Source: Maricaulis sp034659015 (lineage in GTDB: Bacteria; Pseudomonadota; Alphaproteobacteria; Caulobacterales; Maricaulaceae). From it: a DNA stretch of 64,000 nucleotides. Under the pieces are notes generated by a model that worked only from the letters and a program-made list of their open reading frames with translations, searched no databases and was not told where the DNA came from. The stretch is from the NCBI GenBank assembly GCA_034659015.1, contig JAYEGL010000011.1:124001-188000 (forward strand), read 5' to 3'. The position numbers and the translations under genes were made by a program. Of this stretch, positions 42,560-51,168 are shown one piece after another. The first letter of the stretch is position 1; every line of letters starts with the position of its first letter.

Positions 42560-43052
42560 TGCGCTTGGCCTTTGGGTCGCTGGCGCCGTGGCCCTGGGTT
42601 GCGGCGCCACGGCGGCGACGGATCTGTGGGCGGTGTTGCGCAAACGCCTGCTGGGCGTGCCGCCGCTCGATTATGCCCTGGTCGGCCGATGGGTGGGCCA
42701 TATGCCGCGCGGCCGCTTCGTCCATGGTCGAATAGCCGATGCGGAGCCGGTGCGCGGCGAAGGCGCGCTCGGCTGGTGCGTTCACTATCTCACCGGTATC
42801 GCCTTTGCCGCCGTATTGCTGGTGTGGACGGGCCCTGGCTGGCTGTGTTGGCCGGACATTCTGCCGGCCCTGGTGGTCGGCATCGGTAGCGTGTCGGCGC
42901 CCTTTCTCGTCATGCAGCCGGCGCTGGGTGCCGGTTTCGCCGCCGCGCGGACGCCGAACCCGGGCCGTGCGCGCCTTCACAGCCTCCTGACCCATTGCGT
43001 CTTCGCACTGGGTCTCTATCTGTCCGGGCTGGGAATCAGCCTGCTGTGCTGA
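42552..43052 (+). CDS. DUF2938 family membrane protein
   Basis: A 166-residue protein with about four hydrophobic helices (residues about 5-23, 75-93, 96-115 and 140-162). DYALVGRWVGHMPRGRFVHGRIA and GWCVHYLTGIAFA match the DUF2938 pattern. Function unknown. Its ATG lies eight bases before the methyltransferase stop, so both are probably coexpressed under the MerR-type regulator. Confidence 0.85.
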   Translation: MSDALGLWVAGAVALGCGATAATDLWAVLRKRLLGVPPLDYALVGRWVGHMPRGRFVHGRIADAEPVRGEGALGWCVHYLTGIAFAAVLLVWTGPGWLCWPDILPALVVGIGSVSAPFLVMQPALGAGFAAARTPNPGRARLHSLLTHCVFALGLYLSGLGISLLC

Positions 43053-43119
43053 CGGGGCGGCGCGGCTCTTGCCAATCGCGGCCCCGTGTGGAACGGACCG
43101 CGCAACAAGGGGAACAACC

Positions 43120-43329
43120 ATGATCGACGTCCTGCAGGCCCGTATCGACACACTGGAAGCCAATGCTGCGCATCAGGAGCGCATGGTCGAGGAGCTCAAC
43201 GAGGTGGTGCTGGTCCAGCGCGGCGAGATCGAGCGCCTGACCCGGCGCCTCGAAACGCTGATGTCGCGGCTTTCCGCACTGGAAGAACAGGCGCCGTTGC
43301 CGGAAAACGTGCCCCCGCCGCACTATTGA
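43120..43329 (+). CDS. slyX: SlyX family protein
   Basis: A 69-residue, mostly coiled-coil protein: QARIDTLEANAAHQERMVEELNEVVLVQRGEIERLTRRLETLMSRL, ending PPPHY, the SlyX hallmark. Role unknown. ATG 43120 follows AAGGGGAA. A Fur-like box follows its stop. Confidence 0.9.
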   Translation: MIDVLQARIDTLEANAAHQERMVEELNEVVLVQRGEIERLTRRLETLMSRLSALEEQAPLPENVPPPHY

Positions 43330-43352
43330 GCCGCGGCTGCAACATCTGCAAT

Positions 43353-43373
43353 TGCACCTGAGAACCAATTGCA
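43353..43373 (+). promoter_or_regulatory. Fur-like box
   Basis: TGCACCTGAGAACCAATTGCA. It matches the Fur-type pattern TGCAAATGAGAATCATTTGCA at 17 of 21 positions. A second, longer dyad, TGCAATTG with CAATTGCA, spans 43347-43373 and overlaps it. The site lies 42 bases before the start of the exported CbiX-like gene. Iron or manganese control is inferred. Confidence 0.6.
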
Positions 43374-43415
43374 TTAATTCTCCGGTCGAGGTCCAAGACA
43401 CACCGGAGATGCGCC

Positions 43416-44393
43416 ATGAGATCCTTTTTCATTGCCACTGCCATCGCGGCGGCTGGACTGATGCCGATGCCCGCTTCCGCCCAGGACGGGGACAATGATT
43501 TCGGCGTGCTCGTCATGGCCCATGGCGGCGGCGAGACCTGGAATGGCGAGGTGCGCGAGATGCTCCGGCCCGTCGATGACGACTATCCGCTGGAGATCGC
43601 CTTCGGCATGGCCGATGCGGTGAGCCTGCAGGCGGCGGTCGGCCGGCTGGAAGCCCGCGGCGCCGAGCGTATCGGCGTGGTGCGGCTCTTCGTGTCCGGC
43701 GAGAGCTGGTACGAGCGCACCCGCGAAATCCTCGGCGTGGATACCGGCGCACCGGCGCGTCCGGAGCCGGAACACCACGAAATGGACGGGATGGACGAAG
43801 AGGGCGGCGATCACGGCATGAGCATGGAATACTGGCGCATCGATACCGATGCCGCCTTCGCCCTGTCGCAAGAGGGCCTCGCCGAGGCGCCGGAAATGGG
43901 CGAGGTTCTGGTCGAACGCGCCCGCGAACTCAGCGAGGCCCCGTCGAGCGAGAGCGTGCTCATCCTGGCGCACGGGCCGGGCGACGATGCGGAAAACCGG
44001 CGCTGGATCGAGTGGATCGACGCCCGTGCCGACACGGTGCGCGACGCCATCCCCTTCCGCGAAGTGCGCGTGGAAACCCTGCGCGAGGACTGGCCGGACG
44101 CCCGCGAGGTCGCCCAGGCCCGGATCCGCGGTTTCGTGGCCGAAGCCAGCGAAGGCGAGGGCAGGGCGATCGTGATCCCCTATCGCGTGCAGGGCTTCGG
44201 TCCCTATGCCGATGTGCTGGACGGTCTGGACTATGTCGCCTCCGGCCAGGGCCTTCTGCCCAGCGTCGAGGTGGAGCACTGGGTGCGCCGCCAGATCGAC
44301 GACATGCAGGCCGGCGAATTCGAGACGCCGCTGGCCGAAGCGGTTCACGCTGCCGCGCCGGTGGAAGACCGGATGCACATGTCGCATCGCTAG
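43416..44393 (+). CDS. Exported CbiX-like (sirohydrochlorin chelatase-like) double-domain protein
   Basis: A 325-residue precursor with a Sec signal peptide (MRSFFIATAIAAAGLMPMPASAQ). Two CbiX-like halves follow: the first begins FGVLVMAHGGGETWNGEV, the second SVLILAHGPGDDAENRRWIEW, each with the His of the chelatase active-site start. The linker is His/Met/Asp rich (EHHEMDGMDEEGGDHGMSM), as in metal-binding tails. CbiX and SirB chelatases are normally cytoplasmic, so an exported version is unusual and may bind rather than insert metal. A Fur-like box lies upstream. Confidence 0.78.
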   Translation: MRSFFIATAIAAAGLMPMPASAQDGDNDFGVLVMAHGGGETWNGEVREMLRPVDDDYPLEIAFGMADAVSLQAAVGRLEARGAERIGVVRLFVSGESWYERTREILGVDTGAPARPEPEHHEMDGMDEEGGDHGMSMEYWRIDTDAAFALSQEGLAEAPEMGEVLVERARELSEAPSSESVLILAHGPGDDAENRRWIEWIDARADTVRDAIPFREVRVETLREDWPDAREVAQARIRGFVAEASEGEGRAIVIPYRVQGFGPYADVLDGLDYVASGQGLLPSVEVEHWVRRQIDDMQAGEFETPLAEAVHAAAPVEDRMHMSHR

Positions 44394-44499
44394 ATCGGCT
44401 GGGGCGGGCGGGACCGGCCGGTCCGGCTTGACCCCGCCCTTGACCGCTTCTGGCCCGCGCCGCAAGTCTGACCGTCGATCCGATTCGCCGGAGCCCGCC

Positions 44500-45075
44500 A
44501 TGTCCGAACAGCTCAGCCTGCTGGCGCCGGTCCGCAAGACGGACCGGCTGTTCTTTGCGCTCTTTCCCGATGCGGCGACCGCCGGGCACCTGTCCGCGCT
44601 CGCCGGCGAATTGCGCGAGCGGCACGGTCTGCGCGGTGCGCCGCTGGCACCCGGGCGTTTCCACATCACGCTGACCCATCTGGGCGACTACGAGGGGCTG
44701 CCGCGCGATCTCGTTGCGAAAGCGCAGGAGGCGGGCCGGCGCGTCGCCGCATCGCCCGTCATTCCGCGCTTCGACCGGGCGGGCAGCTTCGCCGGCCGGG
44801 CGCGCAACAATCCCTTCGTTCTCCTGTCCAGCGAGGCCGAGACGCCGGTCACGGCCTTCCAGCGGTCGCTCGGCGAGGCGATGAAGGCGACCGGGCTGGG
44901 ACACAAGGCGGGACCCTATTCGCCGCATGTCACCCTGCTTTACGACGATGCGGCGATCGCCGAACATCCCGTCGATCCGGTCAGCTGGACGGCGGGCGAG
45001 TTCGTGCTGGTGCACAGCCTGCTCGGGCAGACCAAACACGTGATCCTGGACCGCTGGGCCCTGCAGGGCCGTTAG
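44500..45075 (+). CDS. thpR: RNA 2',3'-cyclic phosphodiesterase (ThpR/LigT)
   Basis: A 191-residue 2H phosphoesterase. The two catalytic HXT motifs are FHITLTHLGD and HVTLLYDD, and the fold and size match ThpR. It hydrolyses 2',3'-cyclic phosphates on RNA ends. ATG 44500 begins MSEQLSLL; upstream sequence has no match to the family. Its stop overlaps the convergent LytTR gene by four bases. Confidence 0.93.
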   Translation: MSEQLSLLAPVRKTDRLFFALFPDAATAGHLSALAGELRERHGLRGAPLAPGRFHITLTHLGDYEGLPRDLVAKAQEAGRRVAASPVIPRFDRAGSFAGRARNNPFVLLSSEAETPVTAFQRSLGEAMKATGLGHKAGPYSPHVTLLYDDAAIAEHPVDPVSWTAGEFVLVHSLLGQTKHVILDRWALQGR

Positions 45076-46598
45076 CCGCTCGTTCCGGCAAGCGCGCTGC
45101 GCACTTTCGGCATGATGCGCCGGCTGACCGGCACGGTGCTGCCATCGCCCAGGAGCAGCCGGCCGACGCCGGAAGGCTCGCGTTCCAGCGCATCGACGAA
45201 AGCCGTGTTGACGATGAAGGAGCGGTGCACCCTGAGAAAGGTCTCCGGCAATTCACTCTCCAGCCCCGCCAGCGAGCCGTTGTAGAGCGCGGTGCGGCCG
45301 TCGGCATGGTGAACTTCGACATAGTCGCCCGCGCCTTTCAGCCGCACGATCGTGTCGGTGGGCACATAGTCCACACGCCCCGCGCTGACGAGCTGGATCT
45401 GGGCCGGCGCCGTGCGCTGGCGGGCTTCGGCGAGGGCGGTCTCCAGGCGGCGGGCACGCATCTCCTCGGCGCGCAGGCGCCGCCGTTCGCCGACCAGGGT
45501 GAGGGCCTGGCGGTAGAAGAGGAAGAGCAGGATGACGGCGGCCGCGTAGTAGAAATAGGCATCGATGAAGCGTGTCGGAAAAACCATCATCAACGCGGTA
45601 TAGCCGCACAGGACGCCCAGATACGCCCGGGCTCCGGCCTGTCCGCGGATCATGGCCGCCAGGCTCCAGCCGATGCCCGCCAGCGAAGCGGCGAACAGGG
45701 AATAGCCTGTCATCGCGTCGAAACCCGATGCCCAGATCACCACACCGCCCATCGCGACGGCCAGTCCGGTCAGGCGCAGGAGACGCGCCCGCAGGCCCAG
45801 ACCGCTCAGCCGCAACAGAAGATAGGCATTCAGGCACAGGCCGAATCCGATGGCGCAGGCCAGGATGGTGACCAGGCGCAGCTCGTGCACGGGGTAGGCA
45901 TAGGGGTAGAGCGAGCGCGACACCTCGGCGAGCAATTGCACGGCCGCGAACAGGGAGGCGGCGGCGAGGAGGGCCGAGCCTTCCCGGTCCTCGCCGCGCA
46001 GGGCGGTGACGCCGAAGAAGAGGAAGCCGATCACGAAGGCGCCGAACGTGATCAGGGAGGGCCAGTAGGCGGTCACCATGCGCCGGGTCGGGTCGCGATA
46101 GGGGCCGAAGGCGACATAGTGCATCGGCGCGGCCAGCCGGATCGGTCCGTGCATCGACGACAGGCGCAGGGTCACGGTGTTCCCGCCTTCATGGACCAGC
46201 GGGCGCGGCACATAGATGACCGCATCCATGCGGCCGGGCCTTTCTTCCGCCGCGCTGGGGCCGGGCTCGCCATTGGCGCCGATATAGGTGCCGTTGATCC
46301 AGGCCGCGCTGGAGGCCTTGGCCACGACCTGCAGGCCGAACGGGCCGGGCCCGTCCAGATCGGCCGCGTCCAGCACGAGCCGGGCCTGCATCCACAGATG
46401 CTGGCCTTGCGGGTCCACCGACCAGAGACCGGTGGTGCGGCAGTCCGGGCCGGAGAAGTCCGGCAGGGTCTGCGGATCGGTGACGGGACAGATGCGGACG
46501 CTGTCCGTCTCCACCAGCACGCGCGACTGCCCGCTGGCGGTTCCGGCCAGGGCCGCGGCGCAGAGCAGGGCGAGGAGGGCAGGGAGGGCGGCTTTCAT
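45072..46598 (-). CDS. Membrane-integrated LytTR transcriptional regulator with periplasmic sensor domain
   Basis: A 508-residue protein. It has a signal peptide (residues about 1-23), a periplasmic beta-rich jelly-roll-like domain (about 30-170, with HLWMQARLVLDAADLDG), about seven to eight membrane helices (about 180-370), a coiled coil (RRRLRAEEMRARRLETALAEARQR) and a C-terminal LytTR DNA-binding domain (YVPTDTIVRLKGAGDYVEVHHADGR, LRVHRSFIVNTAFV). It would sense an outside ligand and bind DNA while in the membrane, a one-component design. The divergent exported hydrolase gene is a candidate target. Confidence 0.88.
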   Translation of the reverse strand: MKAALPALLALLCAAALAGTASGQSRVLVETDSVRICPVTDPQTLPDFSGPDCRTTGLWSVDPQGQHLWMQARLVLDAADLDGPGPFGLQVVAKASSAAWINGTYIGANGEPGPSAAEERPGRMDAVIYVPRPLVHEGGNTVTLRLSSMHGPIRLAAPMHYVAFGPYRDPTRRMVTAYWPSLITFGAFVIGFLFFGVTALRGEDREGSALLAAASLFAAVQLLAEVSRSLYPYAYPVHELRLVTILACAIGFGLCLNAYLLLRLSGLGLRARLLRLTGLAVAMGGVVIWASGFDAMTGYSLFAASLAGIGWSLAAMIRGQAGARAYLGVLCGYTALMMVFPTRFIDAYFYYAAAVILLFLFYRQALTLVGERRRLRAEEMRARRLETALAEARQRTAPAQIQLVSAGRVDYVPTDTIVRLKGAGDYVEVHHADGRTALYNGSLAGLESELPETFLRVHRSFIVNTAFVDALEREPSGVGRLLLGDGSTVPVSRRIMPKVRSALAGTSG

Positions 46599-46748
46599 TC
46601 ACCCAGCTTAGCGCGCCGGCCGGCGAACGCCGACGCCGTTTGCAGAGCCGGCACGACCGCTGACAGATCGGGCCGTGCCGCAGGGCCGGCGGGCGTCGAG
46701 ACTGCGGTTTCGCCGGGGGGCGATTGCAGCCAGACAGAAAGGTCCGCC

Positions 46749-48197
46749 ATGTCCATCTTCCGCACGCTTTGTCTCGCCACCTGCCTGTGGGCTGTCAGCC
46801 TGACGGCTCCGCCCGCCGGTGCCGAGGAACCGGTTACCTTCACCGCGAACAGCGGCGAGAGCGTCGAGGCGCTTCGCGGCGAATTCCAGGTGCCCGAGGA
46901 CCGCTCGGATCCGGACAGCCGGATGATCGCGATCTCCTATATCCGCTTTCCCGCGACCGGCGATACGTCCGGTCCGCCCATCGTCTATCTGGCCGGCGGT
47001 CCCGGCGGATCGGGCAGCGGCACGGCGCGCCGCCAGCGTTTCGAGCTGTTCATGGCCATGCGCGCCCATGGCGACGTCATCGCCTTCGACCAGCGCGGCA
47101 CGGGCGGCTCGACCGAGCTGCCGCGCTGCACCTCCTCGGTGCATGTGCCGGAGACCGAGCCGGTCAGCGATGCGGAATACGGCGCGGCCTGGCGCGCGGC
47201 CGTGGAGGAATGCGGCGCCTTCTGGCGCGGCGAGGGGATCGCCATCGAGGGTTATACGACGGCCGAGAGCGTGCAGGACATTTCCGACCTGCGTGCGCAT
47301 CTCGGCGCCGAGCAGGTGTCGCTGTGGGGCATCTCCTATGGCAGCCATCTCGCCCTGGCGGCGCTGAAGGACATCCCGGACGAGATCGACCGGGTGATCA
47401 TCGCCAGCGCGGAAGGGCTCGACCAGACAGTGAAGATGCCGGCCCATACCGATGCCTATTTCGACCGCCTGCAGGCAGCCGTGAATACCCAGCCGGCCGC
47501 GGCGGCGCGCTATCCGGACATTGCCGGCACGATGCGCCGCGTCCATGCGCGCCTGGAGGCCGAGCCGATGATGCTGGAGATCCCGCAGGAGGACGGCACG
47601 GTCGCGCCCGTCCTGCTGCAGCGCCGGCATATGCAGGCGATGAGCTCCGCCCTGATCTCCGATCCGCAATACGCGGCCATCCTGCTGGCGCTCTATGCCA
47701 GTCTGGACGCCGGCGATCCCGGCCTGGCCGTCGGTCTGCTGCAGCGCTTTCACACGCCCGGTGAAGCGATCACGCTGAGTGCCATGCCGACGGCAATGGA
47801 TCTGGCCTCGGGAATCGGCGATGCGCGCCTGGCGGAATTCGAGCGCCAGGCGGAAACGGGCCTGGTCGGCGCCTACCTCAACCATCCCATGCCGCAGATA
47901 CGCGGCGCCTGGGACGGGTTCGACCTGGGCGCGGATTTCCGTGCTGCGCCGACGGGCGACACGCCGGTCCTGCTGCTCACCGGCACGCTGGACGGGCGCA
48001 CCTATCCGGAAGGCCAGGCCGCGGCCGTGGCGGGGCTCGACAATGTCACCCGGGTCATCGTGCGCCATGCCGGGCACAATCTCTTCATGACCTCGCCGGA
48101 GGTGCATGACGTGATGCACCGCTTCATGCGCGGCGAACCGGTGGGCCGGGACGAGATCGTCGTCGACCTGCCCGACTTCACCGAACTGCCCTTCTAG
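46749..48197 (+). CDS. Exported alpha/beta hydrolase (proline iminopeptidase/TAP-like)
   Basis: A 482-residue precursor with a signal peptide (LCLATCLWAVSLTAPPAGAEE). The hydrolase core has PIVYLAGGPGGSGSG as oxyanion region, VIAFDQRGTGGSTELPRC, the nucleophile elbow WGISYGSHLALAAL (Ser in GISYG) and a C-terminal GHN(L) His (RHAGHNLFMTS). This matches the TAP/proline iminopeptidase type that releases N-terminal residues from peptides. ATG 46749 is chosen; an upstream open frame of over 1.5 kb is a shadow of the antisense regulator gene. Divergent from the LytTR gene. Confidence 0.9.
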   Translation: MSIFRTLCLATCLWAVSLTAPPAGAEEPVTFTANSGESVEALRGEFQVPEDRSDPDSRMIAISYIRFPATGDTSGPPIVYLAGGPGGSGSGTARRQRFELFMAMRAHGDVIAFDQRGTGGSTELPRCTSSVHVPETEPVSDAEYGAAWRAAVEECGAFWRGEGIAIEGYTTAESVQDISDLRAHLGAEQVSLWGISYGSHLALAALKDIPDEIDRVIIASAEGLDQTVKMPAHTDAYFDRLQAAVNTQPAAAARYPDIAGTMRRVHARLEAEPMMLEIPQEDGTVAPVLLQRRHMQAMSSALISDPQYAAILLALYASLDAGDPGLAVGLLQRFHTPGEAITLSAMPTAMDLASGIGDARLAEFERQAETGLVGAYLNHPMPQIRGAWDGFDLGADFRAAPTGDTPVLLLTGTLDGRTYPEGQAAAVAGLDNVTRVIVRHAGHNLFMTSPEVHDVMHRFMRGEPVGRDEIVVDLPDFTELPF

Positions 48198-48367
48198 GCG
48201 GAACTGGCTAGGGCGGGACAGCCATCGCCGGAATACCGCCCCGGCCCGGCTTGATTTCCGGGCCGGGCGCGGTCATACCGGCGGCATCAGTCGTGGAAGC
48301 CCGGAGCGGTCAATGAACAAGCACCTGCAAATCGAAACCCCCTGTTTTGCTTTTGCCGGTGATTGCC

Positions 48368-49966
48368 ATGTCCGCTTCTCTCACGCTTTCCGATCTTTCC
48401 CTCGCCACGCCTGACGCCCGTCCGCTCGTTTCCGGTCTGACGCTGAGTTTCGGTGTCGAACGCACCGGGATTGTCGGCCGCAATGGCTGCGGGAAATCCA
48501 CGCTTCTTCACGTGATGGCCGGCTCGATGCCGCCCGCCTCGGGCGAGGTGTCCGTCACCGGCCAGCTCGCCCTGATGGAACAGCAGGCCTGCACGGACGC
48601 TGAAAGCCTGGCCGATGCGCTGGGGGTGGGCGAGGCACAGGCCCGGCTGGCCCGCATCCTGGACGGCACGGCCAGCGAGGCCGATCTGGACGCGGCCGAC
48701 TGGACGCTGGAAACCCGTGTCGAGGCGGTGCTGGCCCGGGTCGGCCTGCCGGCCTGGCCGCTCGACCGTCCGGCCGAGGCCGCCAGCGGCGGTCAGAGGA
48801 CGCGGCTGGCGATCGCCCGCATGCTGCTGGCCGAACCGGACATCCTGCTGCTCGACGAACCCACCAACAATCTCGATGCCGACGGCCGCGCTGCCATCTT
48901 CGAGCTGATCGGGACCTGGCCGGGCGGGATCGTGGTGGCCAGCCATGACCGCGATTTGCTGGAGCGCATGGACCGGATCGTCGAACTGACCCCGGTGGGT
49001 GCGACGGTGACGGGGGGCGGCTGGTCGGCCTTTGCGGCCGGGCGCACGGCCCGGCGGTCGCGGATCGAGAGCGAGGCGGAACGGGCGGAGGCGGCGCTGC
49101 GTCAGGCGCGCCTGTCCGCCCGTCAGCGCAGCGAGCGCAAGGCCCGTTCCGACCGCGCGGGCCGCAAGGAGCGCGCCTCGGGCAGCCAGCCCAAAGTGCT
49201 GCTGGATGCAAAGAAGAACCGCGCCGAAGGCAGTGACGGCCAGATCAGCCGGACCTCGGCCCGCCAGGTCGAGGCGGCCGATGCACGGCTGGAGGCGGCG
49301 CGCGGGCAGGTCGAGATCGTCACGCCGCTCCATGTCGATCTGCCCGCCTGCGGGCTGGGGGCCGGCCAGCGCGTGCTGGAGGTGAGGGATCTGGTGTTTT
49401 CCCGGGCGGGTGTGCGCATTCTCGGCCCGCTGGATGTCAGCCTGACCGGACCGGAACGCGTCGCGGTGACCGGGCCGAACGGATCGGGCAAGAGCACGCT
49501 GTTCGATCTGGTGACCGGGCGGCTTGAGCCGGAGCAGGGATCCATCGTCGCGGATCGCACGCGCATCGCCCTCCTGGACCAGTCGGTGAGCCTGCTCGAT
49601 CCGGCGCTTTCCGTCGTCGGGAACGGCCGCCGTCTCAATCCGGGCCTGGACGAAAACACGCTGCGCGCGGCCCTGGCCCGCTATGCCTTCCGGGCCGGCG
49701 CGGCGGAGAAACCGGCCGGCGTGCTCTCCGGCGGCGAACGCATGCGGGCCGGTCTCGCCTGTCTGGCCTGCGCCGCGACGCCGCCCCGATTGCTCGTCCT
49801 GGACGAGCCGACCAATCATGTCGATCTGGAGGCGGTGGAATTGCTGGAACGGGCGCTGGCCGGCTATGACGGCGCCATCCTGGTCGCCAGCCACGATACG
49901 CGCTTCCTGGATGCGATCGGCGTGGACCGGCGGATCGAGCTGGGCGCTGGCGGCGCACTTCGCTAG
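48368..49966 (+). CDS. ABC-F family ATP-binding protein
   Basis: A protein of 532 residues with two ABC cassettes and no membrane part. Walker A motifs are GRNGCGKST and GPNGSGKST, signatures SGGQRTRL and SGGERMRAGL, Walker B motifs LLLDEPTNNLD and LVLDEPTNHVD. A basic linker of about 70 residues (RQRSERKARSDRAGRKERASG) connects them. ABC-F proteins act on ribosomes in translation or antibiotic protection; the subfamily is not assigned. ATG 48368 begins MSASLTLSD; a longer start at 48347 is less likely. Confidence 0.93.
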   Translation: MSASLTLSDLSLATPDARPLVSGLTLSFGVERTGIVGRNGCGKSTLLHVMAGSMPPASGEVSVTGQLALMEQQACTDAESLADALGVGEAQARLARILDGTASEADLDAADWTLETRVEAVLARVGLPAWPLDRPAEAASGGQRTRLAIARMLLAEPDILLLDEPTNNLDADGRAAIFELIGTWPGGIVVASHDRDLLERMDRIVELTPVGATVTGGGWSAFAAGRTARRSRIESEAERAEAALRQARLSARQRSERKARSDRAGRKERASGSQPKVLLDAKKNRAEGSDGQISRTSARQVEAADARLEAARGQVEIVTPLHVDLPACGLGAGQRVLEVRDLVFSRAGVRILGPLDVSLTGPERVAVTGPNGSGKSTLFDLVTGRLEPEQGSIVADRTRIALLDQSVSLLDPALSVVGNGRRLNPGLDENTLRAALARYAFRAGAAEKPAGVLSGGERMRAGLACLACAATPPRLLVLDEPTNHVDLEAVELLERALAGYDGAILVASHDTRFLDAIGVDRRIELGAGGALR

Positions 49967-50002
49967 TCTGGCGGCGATCTGGAAGCGCGAAGGGAGAGTG
50001 CG

Positions 50003-50629
50003 ATGCGTGCGTGTCTGGCCGGACTGGCCCTTGCCATTGCGGGTGTGGCGGCAGGCGGTGCCGCCATGGCCCAGCCCGCGCTCTACCGGGTCGTCAATGT
50101 CGACAGCCATGATGTGCTCAATGTGCGCCAGACGCCCAGCCCCACCAGCGCGATCGTCGGCGAACTGCCACCGGGCGCAGGACGCGTGGAAGTGCTGGAG
50201 ACGCGTCATGGCTGGGGGCGAATCCTGATGCGCGGCGGCGAGGGCTGGGTCAGCCTGGCCTATCTTGCGGAGATGGAGCGCACGGACATTGCGGGCCATA
50301 CGGCGCCCGGCGGGTTTTCCTGTGCCGGCACCGAGCCCTTCTGGGGGCTGGAGATCGGCATGGATGGAGACGGGCGGTTCAACGATGCCATGACGCTGGG
50401 CGAGGAGCGGGACTTCCGGGTTACCGACGCCCGGACGGCGCGGGGCCGCTTCTATCCGTATGTCTACCGTTTCGAGGGCGAGGCGGCCGGTTTTGCCGTG
50501 ATCGCGCCCCAGGCCTGTTCGGACGGGATGAGCGATCGTGCCTATGGCTGGCATGTCGTCGCCGATATCGGCGACGGGGAGGGGCGGCGCCTGCTCGACG
50601 GCTGCTGCTGGACACCGCCGGCCGGATAG
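50003..50629 (+). CDS. Exported SH3b domain protein with C-terminal COG3650-like domain
   Basis: A 208-residue precursor with a signal peptide (ALAIAGVAAGGAAMAQ), a bacterial SH3 domain (VDSHDVLNVRQTPSPTSAIVGELPPG to WVSLAYL) and a second domain beginning FSCAGTEPFWGLEIG, the COG3650-type pattern seen in membrane-associated proteins of unknown role. SH3b domains in the periplasm often bind peptidoglycan. Cysteines (FSCAG, QACSD, GCCWTP) may form disulfides. ATG follows GAAGGGAGAG. Confidence 0.88.
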   Translation: MRACLAGLALAIAGVAAGGAAMAQPALYRVVNVDSHDVLNVRQTPSPTSAIVGELPPGAGRVEVLETRHGWGRILMRGGEGWVSLAYLAEMERTDIAGHTAPGGFSCAGTEPFWGLEIGMDGDGRFNDAMTLGEERDFRVTDARTARGRFYPYVYRFEGEAAGFAVIAPQACSDGMSDRAYGWHVVADIGDGEGRRLLDGCCWTPPAG

Positions 50630-50737
50630 TTCCGGGGCTGCAGAAAATTACGGCCGCCTGCATCCGAAGGCGCCGTCGGCGGCGACTTGTATCCGACAGG
50701 CGTCGCGGGACGCCGCTGAAACAAGGGACGACATACG

Positions 50738-51166
50738 ATGACCGAGATCTTCTACGGCTACTGGTGGCTGCTGTTTCCGCTGGGCTTTTTCATCGCTGCG
50801 GGCTGGGGCAGCTTCATGCGCTACAAGCGGACCCAGGCCAAGATCGATCTGATCAAGACCTACACCGCGGCCGGCAAGGAGCCGCCGGCGGAATTGCTGG
50901 CATCGCTCGACCGGGACAATGAGCATCGCCACGAATACCATTTCTCCGGTGACGGCGAGGGCGATGGCGGGCGGCGCGGCGGCGGCGGCGGGCACGCCTT
51001 CCTGGTCATCCTGTTCGCGGGCCTGGCCGGTGTCTTCGCCTATACCGGCTATGCCGGCCTTCTGGGCGGCGCCGAGCAGGAGATGTATTTCATCGCCATG
51101 ATCCTGGGCGTGCTGTCCGTGGCCTTCCTGTTCAGCGCCCTGTTCTCGCGCGGCCGGCGCGGCTGA
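50738..51166 (+). CDS. Inner membrane protein, likely DUF6249-like (set 1)
   Basis: A 142-residue protein with one N-terminal membrane helix (WWLLFPLGFFIAAGW), a cytoplasmic segment with MRYKRTQAKIDLIKTYTAAGKEPPAELLASLDRD, a glycine-rich hinge and two C-terminal membrane helices. The same arrangement and the G(K/Q)EXXPE motif occur in the protein at 52757-53155 in front of a second sigma factor gene. It is two bases upstream of the sigma factor gene, so both are probably cotranscribed and may act in one signalling chain. ATG 50738 is used. Confidence 0.72.
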   Translation: MTEIFYGYWWLLFPLGFFIAAGWGSFMRYKRTQAKIDLIKTYTAAGKEPPAELLASLDRDNEHRHEYHFSGDGEGDGGRRGGGGGHAFLVILFAGLAGVFAYTGYAGLLGGAEQEMYFIAMILGVLSVAFLFSALFSRGRRG

Positions 51167-51168
51167 TC

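Noticed and set aside
45225..46748. N-terminal continuation of the exported hydrolase frame
   Set aside because: It lies antisense to the LytTR gene and would bury the signal peptide; ATG 46749 gives a normal precursor.
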